Assembly: GCA_963422445.2 (NCBI GenBank)
Contig: OY729512.2
Location: 3,410,001 to 3,474,000, forward strand
DNA from: G963422445 sp963422445
GTDB lineage: Bacteria > Pseudomonadota > Alphaproteobacteria > Thalassobaculales > Thalassobaculaceae
Direction: 5' to 3'
DNA: 64,000 nt
Shown here: piece after piece, positions 36,504-44,765 of the stretch
Layout: every line of letters begins with the position of its first letter
Position numbering within the stretch: the first letter of the stretch is position 1
Position numbers and translations under genes: made by a program
Notes under the pieces: model-generated
Seen by the model: the letters and a program-made list of their open reading frames with translations, nothing else
Told to the model about the DNA's origin: nothing
The model's database searches: none

Positions 36504-37172
36504 TCAGCCGGCCGAGCCAGGCTCGCCGGTCATACGGATTCCGGCACCGTCGATCTGGTAACGGGCATTGATGAAGATCAGCGTTGACGTCAGGGCTTCC
36601 GCGACGATCGAATTGGCGATGACACCAGCGTGCCACGCTTTCATGCCGGCATCGGCGGCAAGCCGGACCACATCTTCCCGGGCAGCCGGGTCGTTGCCGC
36701 AGACAAGTACATCACAGTCGATAGCGTGTTCATGCTCGTCGAGATGATTTGCTGCAACATTCTGGAAGGCGGATACCACCCGGACCCCGTCGCCAAGCCG
36801 ATTCTGGGCTGCCTTGGCGCAGGACCCTTCGTCGGGGATGTGCACCATGCGGACTTTTGGCGGCACCAGGGGGACGGTGACATCGACGAGAATCTTGCCG
36901 TCCAGGGCCGGCGCGATCACGTCCAGGGTCGGTATCTGGTTCGCGTACGGCACGGTCAGCACCACGATTTCGCCGGCCTCTGCGGCTTTGAGATTGCCGA
37001 GACCACCGATTGTCGCGGTTCCGGCTTCGGCGTTCAGGCGGTCCGCAGCGGCGGTTGCCCGGCCGGTATCGCGCGATCCAATGATGACCGTGTGCCCGGC
37101 CCGCGCCCAACGTTTCGCCAGTCCGGCGCCAAGGGCACCAGAACCGCCAATGACGGCAATCGTCCTGCTCAC
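36504..37172 (-). CDS. npdG: NADPH-dependent F420 reductase
   Basis: The 222-residue protein begins with a Rossmann motif IAVIGGSGALGAGLAKRWAR for NADP(H). It then has IIGSRDTGRATAAADRLN (the Arg after the second strand favours NADPH), VLTVPYANQIPTLDVIAPAL, VDVTVPLVPP and VVSAFQNVAANHL. These match NpdG/FNO, which exchanges hydride between NADPH and F420. Length is typical. It starts with GTG at 37,172 behind AGGGGAG and is the first gene of the operon. The promoter must lie between 37,173 and the IS5 left end at 37,252, so only about 80 bases remain upstream. The IS may influence expression. Confidence 0.92.
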   Translation of the reverse strand: MSRTIAVIGGSGALGAGLAKRWARAGHTVIIGSRDTGRATAAADRLNAEAGTATIGGLGNLKAAEAGEIVVLTVPYANQIPTLDVIAPALDGKILVDVTVPLVPPKVRMVHIPDEGSCAKAAQNRLGDGVRVVSAFQNVAANHLDEHEHAIDCDVLVCGNDPAAREDVVRLAADAGMKAWHAGVIANSIVAEALTSTLIFINARYQIDGAGIRMTGEPGSAG

Positions 37173-37251
37173 ATTATTTCTCCCCTGTCGGAAACCGCAT
37201 GGTGAAAGGCTGCGTCCACATCGGCTACCGTATCACGGCGACAGCATTAGG

Positions 37252-38429
37252 GAATGTCTGAACAAGTCGGTTTTTTCGGGTATACGGGTGTCGTGGCCCG
37301 TGGATGAAACGCCAGAGCCCATCGGGGACGTGTTGTCGTGCCAGGAAATGGGGATTTCGATGCCCGAGCCGACCGTCCCCGCCGCCTTGCGGCGGTTACG
37401 GACGGACTCCCCCCACGTCAGGCGGTGGCGCCGCGCCCCGCGATGAGCAGATTGGTGAACCCGAGCAGCACGGCGATGCGTTGCGTGTTCTTCGCCAGCC
37501 CCCGATAGCGCACCTTCGCGTAGCCGAAGTGGCGCTTCACATACAGGAACGGATGCTCCACCTTGGCCCGAACCGACGCCTTGCGCCTCTCCGCCGCCTC
37601 CGGGCCCGCCTTGTCCAGCCCCCGGCGCTTGCCGGGCTTCAGCGCCACATCCCAGTCCACGTCCGTGTCCCGGTTCTCCGCGCGCTTGTCCACCCCCTGA
37701 TAGCCCGCGTCACCCCACACCTGCCCCTCGCCCCCGTGCAACAGCGCGTGCGCCGTCGCCACATCCGAGACAGTCGCCGGCGTCGTCTCCACGCTGTGCG
37801 TCAAGCCCGACTGCGCATCCACCCCGATGTGCGCCTTCATCCCGAAATGCCACTGATTGCCCTTCTTCGTCTGATGCATCTCCGGGTCCCGCTCGCCCTT
37901 GCGGTTCTTCGTCGACGACGGCGCGGCAATGAGACTCGCGTCCACGATCGTCCCCTTGCTCAAGCGGTGTCCGAGAGAGGCCAGATGTGCGTTGATCTCC
38001 TCGAACAGCGTCTTGCCCAGACCATGCGTCTCCAGCAAGTGGCGGAAATGCAGAACCGTCGTCTCGTCAGGCAGCGCACCCGAGAGGCGCAGCCCCACAA
38101 ACCGCCGTACCGACTCCACCTCGTAAAGCAGGTCCTCCATCCCAGGGTCGCTCAGATTGTAGAACAGCTGCACGCAGTGCACCCGCAGCATCACGCTCAG
38201 CGGATAAGGCCGCCGACCGCGCCCGGCCTTCGGGTAGAACGGCTCGATGCGGGCCTCCAGCCGCTCCCAGGGAACCAGCCCGTCCATCTTCTCGAGAAAG
38301 ACCTCGCGCCGCGTCCGACGCGTCTTCAGGTCGTGCTCCAGCTCCGCAGACATCGCTTGCTCCAAGGCTCGCACTCCACTCCGTCACCAAGAAACCAATT
38401 ATGACAGAGCCGACTTGTTCAGACAATCC
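37252..38429. mobile_element. IS5-family IS, copy 2, intact (1178 bp)
   Basis: The ends are GGAATGTCTGAACAAGTCGG and, in the reverse complement of the right side, GGATTGTCTGAACAAGTCGG. YTAR target tetranucleotides flank it (TTAG 37,248-37,251 and CTAG 38,430-38,433). It lies only 80 bases upstream of the F420 operon and is inverted relative to copy 1 at 20,022-21,201. Confidence 0.85.
37418..38374 (-). CDS. IS5-group transposase, intact
   Basis: This is a 318-residue protein starting with GTG at 38,374 (MRALEQAMSAELEHDLKTRR). It has the IS5 N-terminal region ERLEARIEPFYPKAGRGRRP and the DDE catalytic core: KGTIVDASLIAAPSSTKNRK, VWGDAGYQGVDKRAEN and the glutamate in KVEHPFLYVKRHFGYAKV. No stop or frameshift is seen, unlike copy 1. 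It should be able to mobilise both copies. The DNA-binding N-terminus and catalytic core are of normal length for the group. Confidence 0.85.
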   Translation of the reverse strand: MRALEQAMSAELEHDLKTRRTRREVFLEKMDGLVPWERLEARIEPFYPKAGRGRRPYPLSVMLRVHCVQLFYNLSDPGMEDLLYEVESVRRFVGLRLSGALPDETTVLHFRHLLETHGLGKTLFEEINAHLASLGHRLSKGTIVDASLIAAPSSTKNRKGERDPEMHQTKKGNQWHFGMKAHIGVDAQSGLTHSVETTPATVSDVATAHALLHGGEGQVWGDAGYQGVDKRAENRDTDVDWDVALKPGKRRGLDKAGPEAAERRKASVRAKVEHPFLYVKRHFGYAKVRYRGLAKNTQRIAVLLGFTNLLIAGRGATA

Positions 38430-38737
38430 CTAGTGCTCTGGCGCAACCTCATCGCGGGCGGCCGTACGGATGAGGTTGAGGAAATCCTGCAGTTCGTTTC
38501 GTCATTGGTGCCCGAATCGGTTGTCAACCCTTCGCCGTCTCCGAACACGCTGCCGCCACAATTGGATCTGGAAGGAGGTTCCGGGTAGTCGAACGCCCCT
38601 TCTCCAGCGTCCGGCGCGACGAGCGCGATGCATCTTCCCGTATCCGCCCGTGCGAAGCCGTTGCCGTTTTCTCTCCGGTGTTGAATCGCGATAGCCTTGC
38701 CACTAGATTTCTGACAAATCGAGATGGAGCCGAAACC
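38430..38737. other. 308 bases with no complete gene; tail of an interrupted frame
   Basis: Directly after the IS an open frame of about 50 codons reads LWRNLIAGGRTDEVEEILQF and ends at 38,588. It may be the tail of a gene cut by the IS, but I do not recognise it. The remainder appears non-coding. Confidence 0.4.
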
Positions 38738-39270
38738 ATGCGCGGCCTTCAGAGGCGCATCATGGAGCATGCCGAAGCCCTGCCGGAGGCCACGCCGTTG
38801 TGTCCGGCCGCCCTGCTGCACCTCGGCAACCGGGCGGCCGTCGACCAGGCCTTGTCGCGCCTCGCGCGCTTGGGCCACCTCATGCGGATCTGCCAAGGCG
38901 TCTACATGCGCCCGATCGAGACCCGCTTCGGCGTTCGGGCGCCCCGGGTTGCCAAGGCGATCGCCGCGCTGTCGCAGATGTGGGGCGAAACGATCGTGCC
39001 GTGCGGTCTACCTCACCTCCGGTCCCAACCGACGGCTGCACTTCGGCTCCTCCATCGTGGAACTGCGTCACGCTCCGCGCTGGCAGCTGGCGGCGCCGCA
39101 CCGAAAGGCGGGCGACGTCATCCGCGCCCTCGCATGGCTCGGTCCCGAAGAGATCGAGGATGGCCTCGAAGCGGTTCTAAAGACGCTCTCCGATGCGGAT
39201 CGGGAAGAGCTTGCGGCCGCACGGGCCATCATGCCGATCTGGATGGCGGAGTCGGTGAGCGCCCGCCTCC
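38738..39270 (+). pseudogene. DUF6088/AbiEi-like protein, frameshifted
   Basis: The frame opens MRGLQRRIMEHAEALPEATP, then ALSRLARLGHLMRICQGVYM and ETRFGVRAPRVAKAIAALSQ. This matches the N-terminal winged-helix part of DUF6088 proteins, related to the AbiEi antitoxin family. Near 39,003 about ten codons are missing and the frame shifts. The C-terminal part RAVYLTSGPNRRLHFGSSIV, then LGPEEIEDGLEAVLKTLSDA follows in another frame. A toxin partner is not visible. It looks like a remnant of a phage-defence or toxin-antitoxin locus on a former mobile element. Confidence 0.65.
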
Positions 39271-39283
39271 CGCCACCGGCGAG

Positions 39284-39463
39284 ATGTTCGTGCTCTTCGA
39301 CGGGACCGGGCTCGTGGTCAAGCGCGTCGAGCCCGTGCACGGCGCCGGCGCCGCGCACGAGTTGCGGCTGAAATCAGCCAACCCGGACTACAACGACTAC
39401 ACAGTCCTTGCCGAGGACGTGCACATCGTCGGCAAGGTGCTGTGGACCGTCAGAAGGGTGTGA
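39284..39463 (+). pseudogene. C-terminal fragment of an S24/LexA-like phage repressor
   Basis: The sixty codons MFVLFDGTGLVVKRVEPV, then LRLKSANPDYNDYTVLAEDV and IVGKVLWTVRRV match the last strands of S24 peptidases. In that family, GLVVKRVE carries the catalytic lysine and a C-terminal IVGKVLW is typical. The DNA-binding domain and catalytic serine are missing. It suggests that a prophage once occupied this spot. Confidence 0.6.
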
Positions 39464-39866
39464 CGTCAGCCCACGCACTCGACAGCCAGGAATGAAAGTG
39501 CGGTGCGCTCAGCAATGCAGGTGGCAACAGGCCCGTGCCGGCATCACCGGCATGTCCGTACGCCGGCCACGCGTTCGGCTGGTGTTTACGATCCCGAAAC
39601 GCGGCACCGCATGGAGTCTGCGTCGCACCGATGGTTCGCCGAACGGGACAGCGCAAGAGCGGATGGCCGGCAAGCGTCGGGCTCGTCGGAGGCCGACGAG
39701 CGGTTACGATGGTCAACGGAGTGGTAGTCGGTTTCCGTCGACAGCGCCGCACCGAAACGCACGGGCTTTCACCCCAATCCGCTTCCGAATTGCTTACGGG
39801 ACAGTTGGGCAAAAAGAAAAACTATTTGAATACGGTAGGTTAGGCCAGTAGTAAAGAACATGCTAC
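39464..39866. other. 403 bases with no recognised gene
   Basis: Short overlapping frames occur on both strands, but none has a recognisable family motif or convincing start. One (39,503-39,727) is arginine-rich and not recognised. The stretch lies between phage and IS relics. Confidence 0.4.
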
Positions 39867-40061
39867 ATTTGGGCCGAGACGGGCGACGACAACACCGCAA
39901 GCGCCGTCATCGTCACCCGTAAGGACAGCGACGAGGCCGCCGACGATGGTACCGGCGCCTGTGTCCTGCACTCCAGCCATACCGACCGGGACGCCGAAAC
40001 CCTGCTGCGGACATTATGGACATTGATCGAAATCGAGGCCACCTTTCGGTCCCTTGTATAA
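39867..40061 (+). pseudogene. IS1634-type transposase fragment
   Basis: An open frame gives DRDAETLLRTLWTLIEIEAT, then FRSLV and stop. This is the C-terminal glutamate block of IS1634-type transposases, where ..LWRTYWTLTEIEATFRSLKSELGLRP is usual. About 64 codons remain. It is distinct from the IS1634 element at 5.8-7.5 kb. Confidence 0.6.
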
Positions 40062-40088
40062 CCCTTCCACTCCCCTGGAGACAGATAT

Positions 40089-40125
40089 TTATCCACAGGC
40101 GTTGTTGAGCGTGTTCTGTGGATAA
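40089..40125. other. Two perfect DnaA boxes in inverted orientation
   Basis: TTATCCACA (40,089-40,097) and its reverse complement TGTGGATAA (40,117-40,125) are perfect DnaA-box consensus. With the adjacent G/C they form a 10-bp inverted repeat. Only two boxes are seen and there is no AT-rich unwinding element or rep gene, so this is weak evidence for an old replication origin. Confidence 0.5.
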
Positions 40126-40358
40126 CCCTATGGTCGCCGTGAATTGCAATCATGCTGTTACAGAGGGTCCCTTCCGCGCGTTGGTAACGCAGGGAAGAGG
40201 CTGCGGGAGTATCCCCGCGCGGGGCGGGCTGGACCGTTCAGGCCCTGGTCTCAGAACAGAACTCGAGTCTGGTCGGCCTGCCCCTTTCCGATCCCCTGGG
40301 TCCTGAATGGATGCTTGGGTGCCACCCCGAATCATCGCAAGGACAGGAGCAAGGGATC

Positions 40359-40800
40359 ATGACAACCGTCGCGGCCGGAATCGATGTGAGCAAGAGCAGC
40401 CTTGACGTGCCTGTCAATGGTGAAGACCGCCGGTCCGACAACGACGGCATCAGCTGGCGAGCTCTGAACGCATGGTTGAAACAGCGTGACATCAACCGCG
40501 TCGTTCCAGAGGCGACAGGCCGCTTCTACCGGAGCGTCGAACAGTCCCTGCATGATCATGATGACGCCGCGATCGTGGTCAACCCATTGCGGGCTCGCCA
40601 CTTCGCCGAGACCATGGGTCATCTTGAGAAGACCGAGCGTGTTGATGCCAGGGTGCTGGTGGTGTTCGGCCAGGTGTGTCCGGCCCTCGTGGCCGTGGCG
40701 TCGCGCACGGCGTTCCTGAACCGTCCGGAGGATCTGTTGACGGTTCGTGCACACTGTGTCGCGATGCGTGCATCGCTGGAGAACTCACATGCAGGAATAA
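40359..40800 (+). pseudogene. IS110-family transposase N-terminal fragment
   Basis: The frame starts at ATG 40,359 (MTTVAAGIDVSKSSLDVPV), the DEDD aspartate motif of IS110 transposases. It continues through RVVPEATGRFYRSVEQSLHD and VVNPLRARHFAETMGHLEKT, then RVDARVLVVFGQ. After RASLENSHAG (near 40,790) similarity stops. The C-terminal half is missing. It is complementary in extent to the relic at 23,985-24,445 but not contiguous with it. Confidence 0.8.
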
Positions 40801-41086
40801 CAAAATCGTCAAACATATCGGGCCGTGTGTGCCGGATCGAAAATTATTTTCACTCAGAATCAATATATTATGGCGAGCCTCAAGCCACAAAGTGCCAACT
40901 TTGGTCAAGCGGTACTCGCATGGCGGAGTATTCACAAGCTCGGGCACCGTCACAAACTGGTCTCCATAGTCTGCACAACAGGATTTAACAGCATGGAAGT
41001 CATGAGACACCGAGATGTTCTGGTTGTGGTCGCCAATGACGCGGTGGCGACCACACGGCGTTCTGCCCGCGCTGTGGAAAAACCGA
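40801..41086. other. 286 bases with no recognised gene
   Basis: AT-richer than its surroundings (for example ATCAATATATTATGG near 40,860). It separates the IS110 relic from the acyl-CoA ligase gene. No motif was found. Confidence 0.4.
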
Positions 41087-42727
41087 TCACATCTCCGCTG
41101 CGCGAATTTCTTCCATCAATTCCGTTTGGAGCCCCGGTTTGTGGATCTTGCCGGTCGCGGTTCGCGGGAGCTGGTTAGCCGATCTCAGCGAGATATGAAC
41201 CGGAACCTTGTAGGACGCGAGCTCGGCCCGGCAATGGGCGGACAGGGCCGTCCTGTCGACCGCAATATCAGGATCGAGTTCGACCACGGCCGCGACGATT
41301 TCATCCTTGACCGGATCCGGTATGCCGACAACATAGGCCTGTTTTACCGCGGGATGCCGGAGCAGAGCCTCCTCAACCTCCAGCGGCGCAACATTGACGC
41401 CGCCAGTCTTGATCATTTCTTTGAGACGACCGCGGTAGCGGAGCCGGCCATCGGTTCCGATCATGCCGAGATCGCCGCTCAGGAAATAGCCGTCGGCATC
41501 GAAACTCGCGGCAGTCAGGTTCGGCGCTTTGAAATATCCTGGCGTGACATACCCCGCGATTGCCAGTTCGCCGACCCTGCCGTCCGGCAATGGCGCCCGT
41601 GTTATCGGGTCGACGGCACGGATTCGCATCCCGGGCAGAGGGAGGCCCTGACTGTGCAATTTGAGCTCAGGAAGATCGTCCGAATCGCAGACCGCGGCAT
41701 TGCCATAGGTTTCGGTTGATCCATAGACATTGCAGAGTTTTTCGATTCCGAGATCGTTCATGATGAACCGGACATCTTCGGGAGGTCCGATCGTCAGCCC
41801 GGTCCTGAGCGAAGCCAGCCGGTGTTTCGACCATTCGGGATGATCATGCATGGCGCGAGCCATGTTGGCCATGCCGTAGAATACTGTACACCGTTCGCGC
41901 TCGATAAGGGACAAGGCCACGTCTGCCTCGAAACTCTCCTGCAGAACCGCACAACCGCCATGTGTCATGATTGCCGGCAATGCGTTGGCCGAGCCAAAAG
42001 ACCAGAAGAGCGGAATCGCGAACCACAACCGGTCCTCGGGGCAAAGATGTTGACGCGCGCCGATATCGAAGCCGTTGGCAATGACATGGCCATGGGTCAA
42101 CAAGACACCTTTCGGATTGGCTGTCGAGCCAGAAGTATAGAGAAGATAACAGATGTTCGACGCCGTGATGTCCGCCTGAACGCGGTTCAGCCTCGCATGA
42201 TCGACATCGGCACCGAGAGCCGTCGCGTCGTTCCAGTTGATGATCGGGCCGTGGCTTTCGCCGTCGATGACGATCACGGTCCGCAGATCCGGCAATGCCT
42301 CGCTTCGGATCGTGCCGGGAGCCGCCGCGGATATGCCCGGGCAAAGGTTGCAAATGGTCTCCAGGAATGACCGGCCGCGGACCGACGACATCGTGATGAG
42401 TATTTTCGCGCCGGCGTGGTTCAGGGTCCATTCGAGTTCACGCGCTGTTGAAAACGTACTGATCGCCGCGGTGATGCCACCGACTCTGGCAATCGCGAAG
42501 GCCGCGATCAGCCATTCCGGACGATTGTCGGAGAGCAGAGCGATGCGGTCGCCGTGCTTGACTTCGAGCGCGATCAGAGTCCGGGCGAATTCGTCGCTCC
42601 GCTCCCGCAATGTGTTGTAATCAATACGATGATCCCGCCAGACAACCGCTTCCGCGGTCGGATTGGCGGCTGCAAGTTCGTCGAGCAGAGTGCCGAGGGT
42701 TTGACTGCCCGGGCGCAACGTCACCAC
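41087..42727 (-). CDS. Acyl-CoA synthetase (AMP-binding family)
   Basis: The 546-residue protein contains the adenylate-forming motifs: the ATP-binding P-loop LLYTSGSTANPKGVLLTH, the YGSTETYG motif A5, YFLSGDLGMIGTDG (A7) and the C-terminal lysine loop PRTATGKIHKPGLQ. It activates a carboxylic acid to an acyl-AMP and then an acyl-CoA. The sequence is closest to medium/long-chain or aryl-acid ligases, but the acid pocket cannot be read reliably. It is transcribed with a crotonase gene lying 140 bases farther downstream on the minus strand's upstream side (42,871-43,623). These, with the quinone oxidoreductase and CoA-transferase, form a small acyl-CoA neighbourhood. Confidence 0.9.
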   Translation of the reverse strand: MVTLRPGSQTLGTLLDELAAANPTAEAVVWRDHRIDYNTLRERSDEFARTLIALEVKHGDRIALLSDNRPEWLIAAFAIARVGGITAAISTFSTARELEWTLNHAGAKILITMSSVRGRSFLETICNLCPGISAAAPGTIRSEALPDLRTVIVIDGESHGPIINWNDATALGADVDHARLNRVQADITASNICYLLYTSGSTANPKGVLLTHGHVIANGFDIGARQHLCPEDRLWFAIPLFWSFGSANALPAIMTHGGCAVLQESFEADVALSLIERERCTVFYGMANMARAMHDHPEWSKHRLASLRTGLTIGPPEDVRFIMNDLGIEKLCNVYGSTETYGNAAVCDSDDLPELKLHSQGLPLPGMRIRAVDPITRAPLPDGRVGELAIAGYVTPGYFKAPNLTAASFDADGYFLSGDLGMIGTDGRLRYRGRLKEMIKTGGVNVAPLEVEEALLRHPAVKQAYVVGIPDPVKDEIVAAVVELDPDIAVDRTALSAHCRAELASYKVPVHISLRSANQLPRTATGKIHKPGLQTELMEEIRAAEM

Positions 42728-42870
42728 TGTCGGCTTCCCGATTGACCGTTCGGCGCCGGCGGAAACGGCCGGTATCGGCTAGGCCGACGCGGGCAGGGAA
42801 TGGATAGGTGGTTTTGCATTGCTGTCTGGGGTGGCTGGTCAGTGTCGTCGGAAAGATGGTGCATCATGGG

Positions 42871-43623
42871 TCAGTAAACCGGCTTGCGCTTTTCGCGAAA
42901 CGCGGCCACGCCTTCCATGAACTCCGGCCCGGCCCGGACCTTGTCGCCAAGCGCCTGATCCATCGCTTCGCGGCTCTTGGCGTGTTCGGCGGTGGTGGCG
43001 CTGATCTGGGTCTTCACGGCCTGAACGGCTGCCGGGCTGTTGGCCGCGATCGTTTCCGCTTTTTCAAGAGCCCGATCCATGAGTTCACCGGCCGGAACGA
43101 TGCGGTTGATCAATCCGAGGCTGGCTGCCTCCGTGGCATCGATCAGGTGTCCGGACAACAGCAGATCCATCGCATGGACATATCCGATCTGCTGGACGAG
43201 TTTTACGGTGGCGCCTCCGAACGGGTAAACGGCCCATTTGACTTCCGGCAAACCGAACCGGGCTTCGGCCGTCGCCAGTCGAAGATCGGTAGCGAGCAGC
43301 AGTTCGACGCCGCCTCCGGCGCAAATGCCGTTCACCGCGGCTATGACCGGTTTGCTGTAGATGTCGGTCTTGAGCAATGCATGATTGACGATCCCTGCCA
43401 TGTCAAGCCCGGCACTCAGATCGCCGCCGAGGTCGGCACCGGCACAAAAGGCTCGGTCGCCAGCGCCGGTGAGGACGATGCACCGGGTCTCGTCGGCGTC
43501 GAGGTCATCCCAGAGCTTGCCGAGATCGGCCATCATCGACCGGGTCATTGCGTTCAACCGGGGTTGGTTGTCGATCGTGACGACGGCAATATGTTTGCTC
43601 GGGCGGTTAAGCCGGATGTTCAT
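42871..43623 (-). CDS. Enoyl-CoA hydratase/isomerase family protein
   Basis: The 250-residue crotonase starts at ATG 43,623 (MNIRLNRPSKHIAVVTIDNQ) with AGGGAG upstream. Oxyanion-hole segments are GDRAFCAGADLGGDL and AAVNGICAGGGVELLLATDL. The segment EARFGLPEVKWAVYPFGGAT carries a glutamate (PEVK) at one catalytic position. The other residue lies in the SGHLIDATEAASLGL region, where the hydratase-type glutamate is retained. The C-terminus FREKRKPVY is typical. It is likely to hydrate or isomerise 2-enoyl-CoA. It is divergent from the quinone-oxidoreductase gene and shares strand with the acyl-CoA ligase. Confidence 0.9.
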   Translation of the reverse strand: MNIRLNRPSKHIAVVTIDNQPRLNAMTRSMMADLGKLWDDLDADETRCIVLTGAGDRAFCAGADLGGDLSAGLDMAGIVNHALLKTDIYSKPVIAAVNGICAGGGVELLLATDLRLATAEARFGLPEVKWAVYPFGGATVKLVQQIGYVHAMDLLLSGHLIDATEAASLGLINRIVPAGELMDRALEKAETIAANSPAAVQAVKTQISATTAEHAKSREAMDQALGDKVRAGPEFMEGVAAFREKRKPVY

Positions 43624-43771
43624 CGTGCTGGCTCCCTGGATCAGATTTACGATAAGGATCATAGCGATCCGGCGCGGGCAAGCCGATGCTTGGCATGACA
43701 CGGTGTCTCGTGCTGATTTGAGACACAAATTCTGTTCCTGATCATCCGGTAGACGGAAGAGGACAAATTCG

Positions 43772-44752
43772 ATGAAAGCGGTGTTTTGCACGGAACTCGG
43801 TGGCCCCGAAAAACTGCAATACGGGGAGGCGCCGTCGCCACAGGCAAACGGCGACGAAGTGCGGTTGCGGGTTCGCGCCGCCGGGATCAATTTTGCCGAT
43901 AGCCTACAAATTGCCGGCAAATACCAGAGCCGGTTGGCGCCACCGTTCATTCCCGGCATGGAGGTTGCGGGAGAGGTCATGGAGATTGGGCCGGAGGTCC
44001 GGCGTCCCCTGAAATCCGGGCAGCGGGTCATGGCCTTCATGCGTGGGGGCGGCGCGTTCGCCGAAGAAGCGGTGGTGCATGGCGACTGGCTGGTTCCGGT
44101 GCCCGACGAGATGGATGATGTAACGGCGGCGGGGTTTCCGACTGTGTACGGCACGTCGGCCTTCGCCCTGCAGCATCGCGGTGCCCTGAAACCCGACGAA
44201 ACCCTGGTGGTTCTGGGAGCGGCGGGTGGTGTCGGGCTGACGGCCGTCGAACTTGGCAAGGAGATGGGCGCACGGGTCATAGCGGCCGCGGGCGGCCCGG
44301 AAAAATGCGCCGTCACGCTCGAACATGGCGCCGATTTCGCGATCGATTACAAGACCGAGAGCATTCGCAACCGGGTCCGGGAAATCACCGACGGGCTTGG
44401 GGCCGATGTGGTTTACGACGCGGTTGGCGGTGATGCCTTTGACCAGGCGATTCGAGCGGTGAACTGGGAAGCCCGGATGCTGGTCATCGGTTTTGCCTCG
44501 GGCCGCATTCAGCAGGTGCCGGCAAACCTGATTCTGGTCAAGAACATCTCGGTGATCGGGGTTGTCTATGGCGCCCAGACCGAACGGGATCCGGCTTATG
44601 GTTCCAGCTTTGTCGAATATGCCGCGGAATTGTTCCGACAGGGCAAGGTCCGGCCACATGTCGGGGCGACATTCCCGCTGTCCGAAGCCGGGAGCGCACT
44701 GGAAGCCCTGTTGTCGCGACGCTATTCCGGCAAGCTTGTGCTGACGGTCTGA
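43772..44752 (+). CDS. Zinc-independent NADPH:quinone oxidoreductase (MDR superfamily)
   Basis: The 326-residue protein has an N-terminal GroES-like domain (AAGINFADSLQIAGKYQ, then PFIPGMEVAGEVMEIGPEV) and the NADPH-binding Rossmann domain with VVLGAAGGVGLTAVELGKEM. A Tyr/Lys NADP segment YKTESIRNRVREIT and VVYDAVGGDAFDQAIRAVN follow. No zinc-ligand cysteines are present. Such enzymes reduce quinones, enones or enoyl thioesters. It is followed at 13 bases by the CoA-transferase gene, so they are probably co-expressed. It is divergent from the crotonase gene, so the substrate may be an enoyl compound. Confidence 0.88.
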   Translation: MKAVFCTELGGPEKLQYGEAPSPQANGDEVRLRVRAAGINFADSLQIAGKYQSRLAPPFIPGMEVAGEVMEIGPEVRRPLKSGQRVMAFMRGGGAFAEEAVVHGDWLVPVPDEMDDVTAAGFPTVYGTSAFALQHRGALKPDETLVVLGAAGGVGLTAVELGKEMGARVIAAAGGPEKCAVTLEHGADFAIDYKTESIRNRVREITDGLGADVVYDAVGGDAFDQAIRAVNWEARMLVIGFASGRIQQVPANLILVKNISVIGVVYGAQTERDPAYGSSFVEYAAELFRQGKVRPHVGATFPLSEAGSALEALLSRRYSGKLVLTV

Positions 44753-44765
44753 AAGCGGGTCGCAG

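Noticed and set aside
37304..38404. Plus-strand open frame of 366 codons opposite the IS5 transposase
   Set aside because: It is an antisense shadow of the GC-rich transposase gene; the same shadow occurs opposite copy 1 at 20,018-21,148.
40311..40988. Reading the IS110 fragment as a full transposase
   Set aside because: Family similarity stops near 40,790; the rest of the frame is unrelated.
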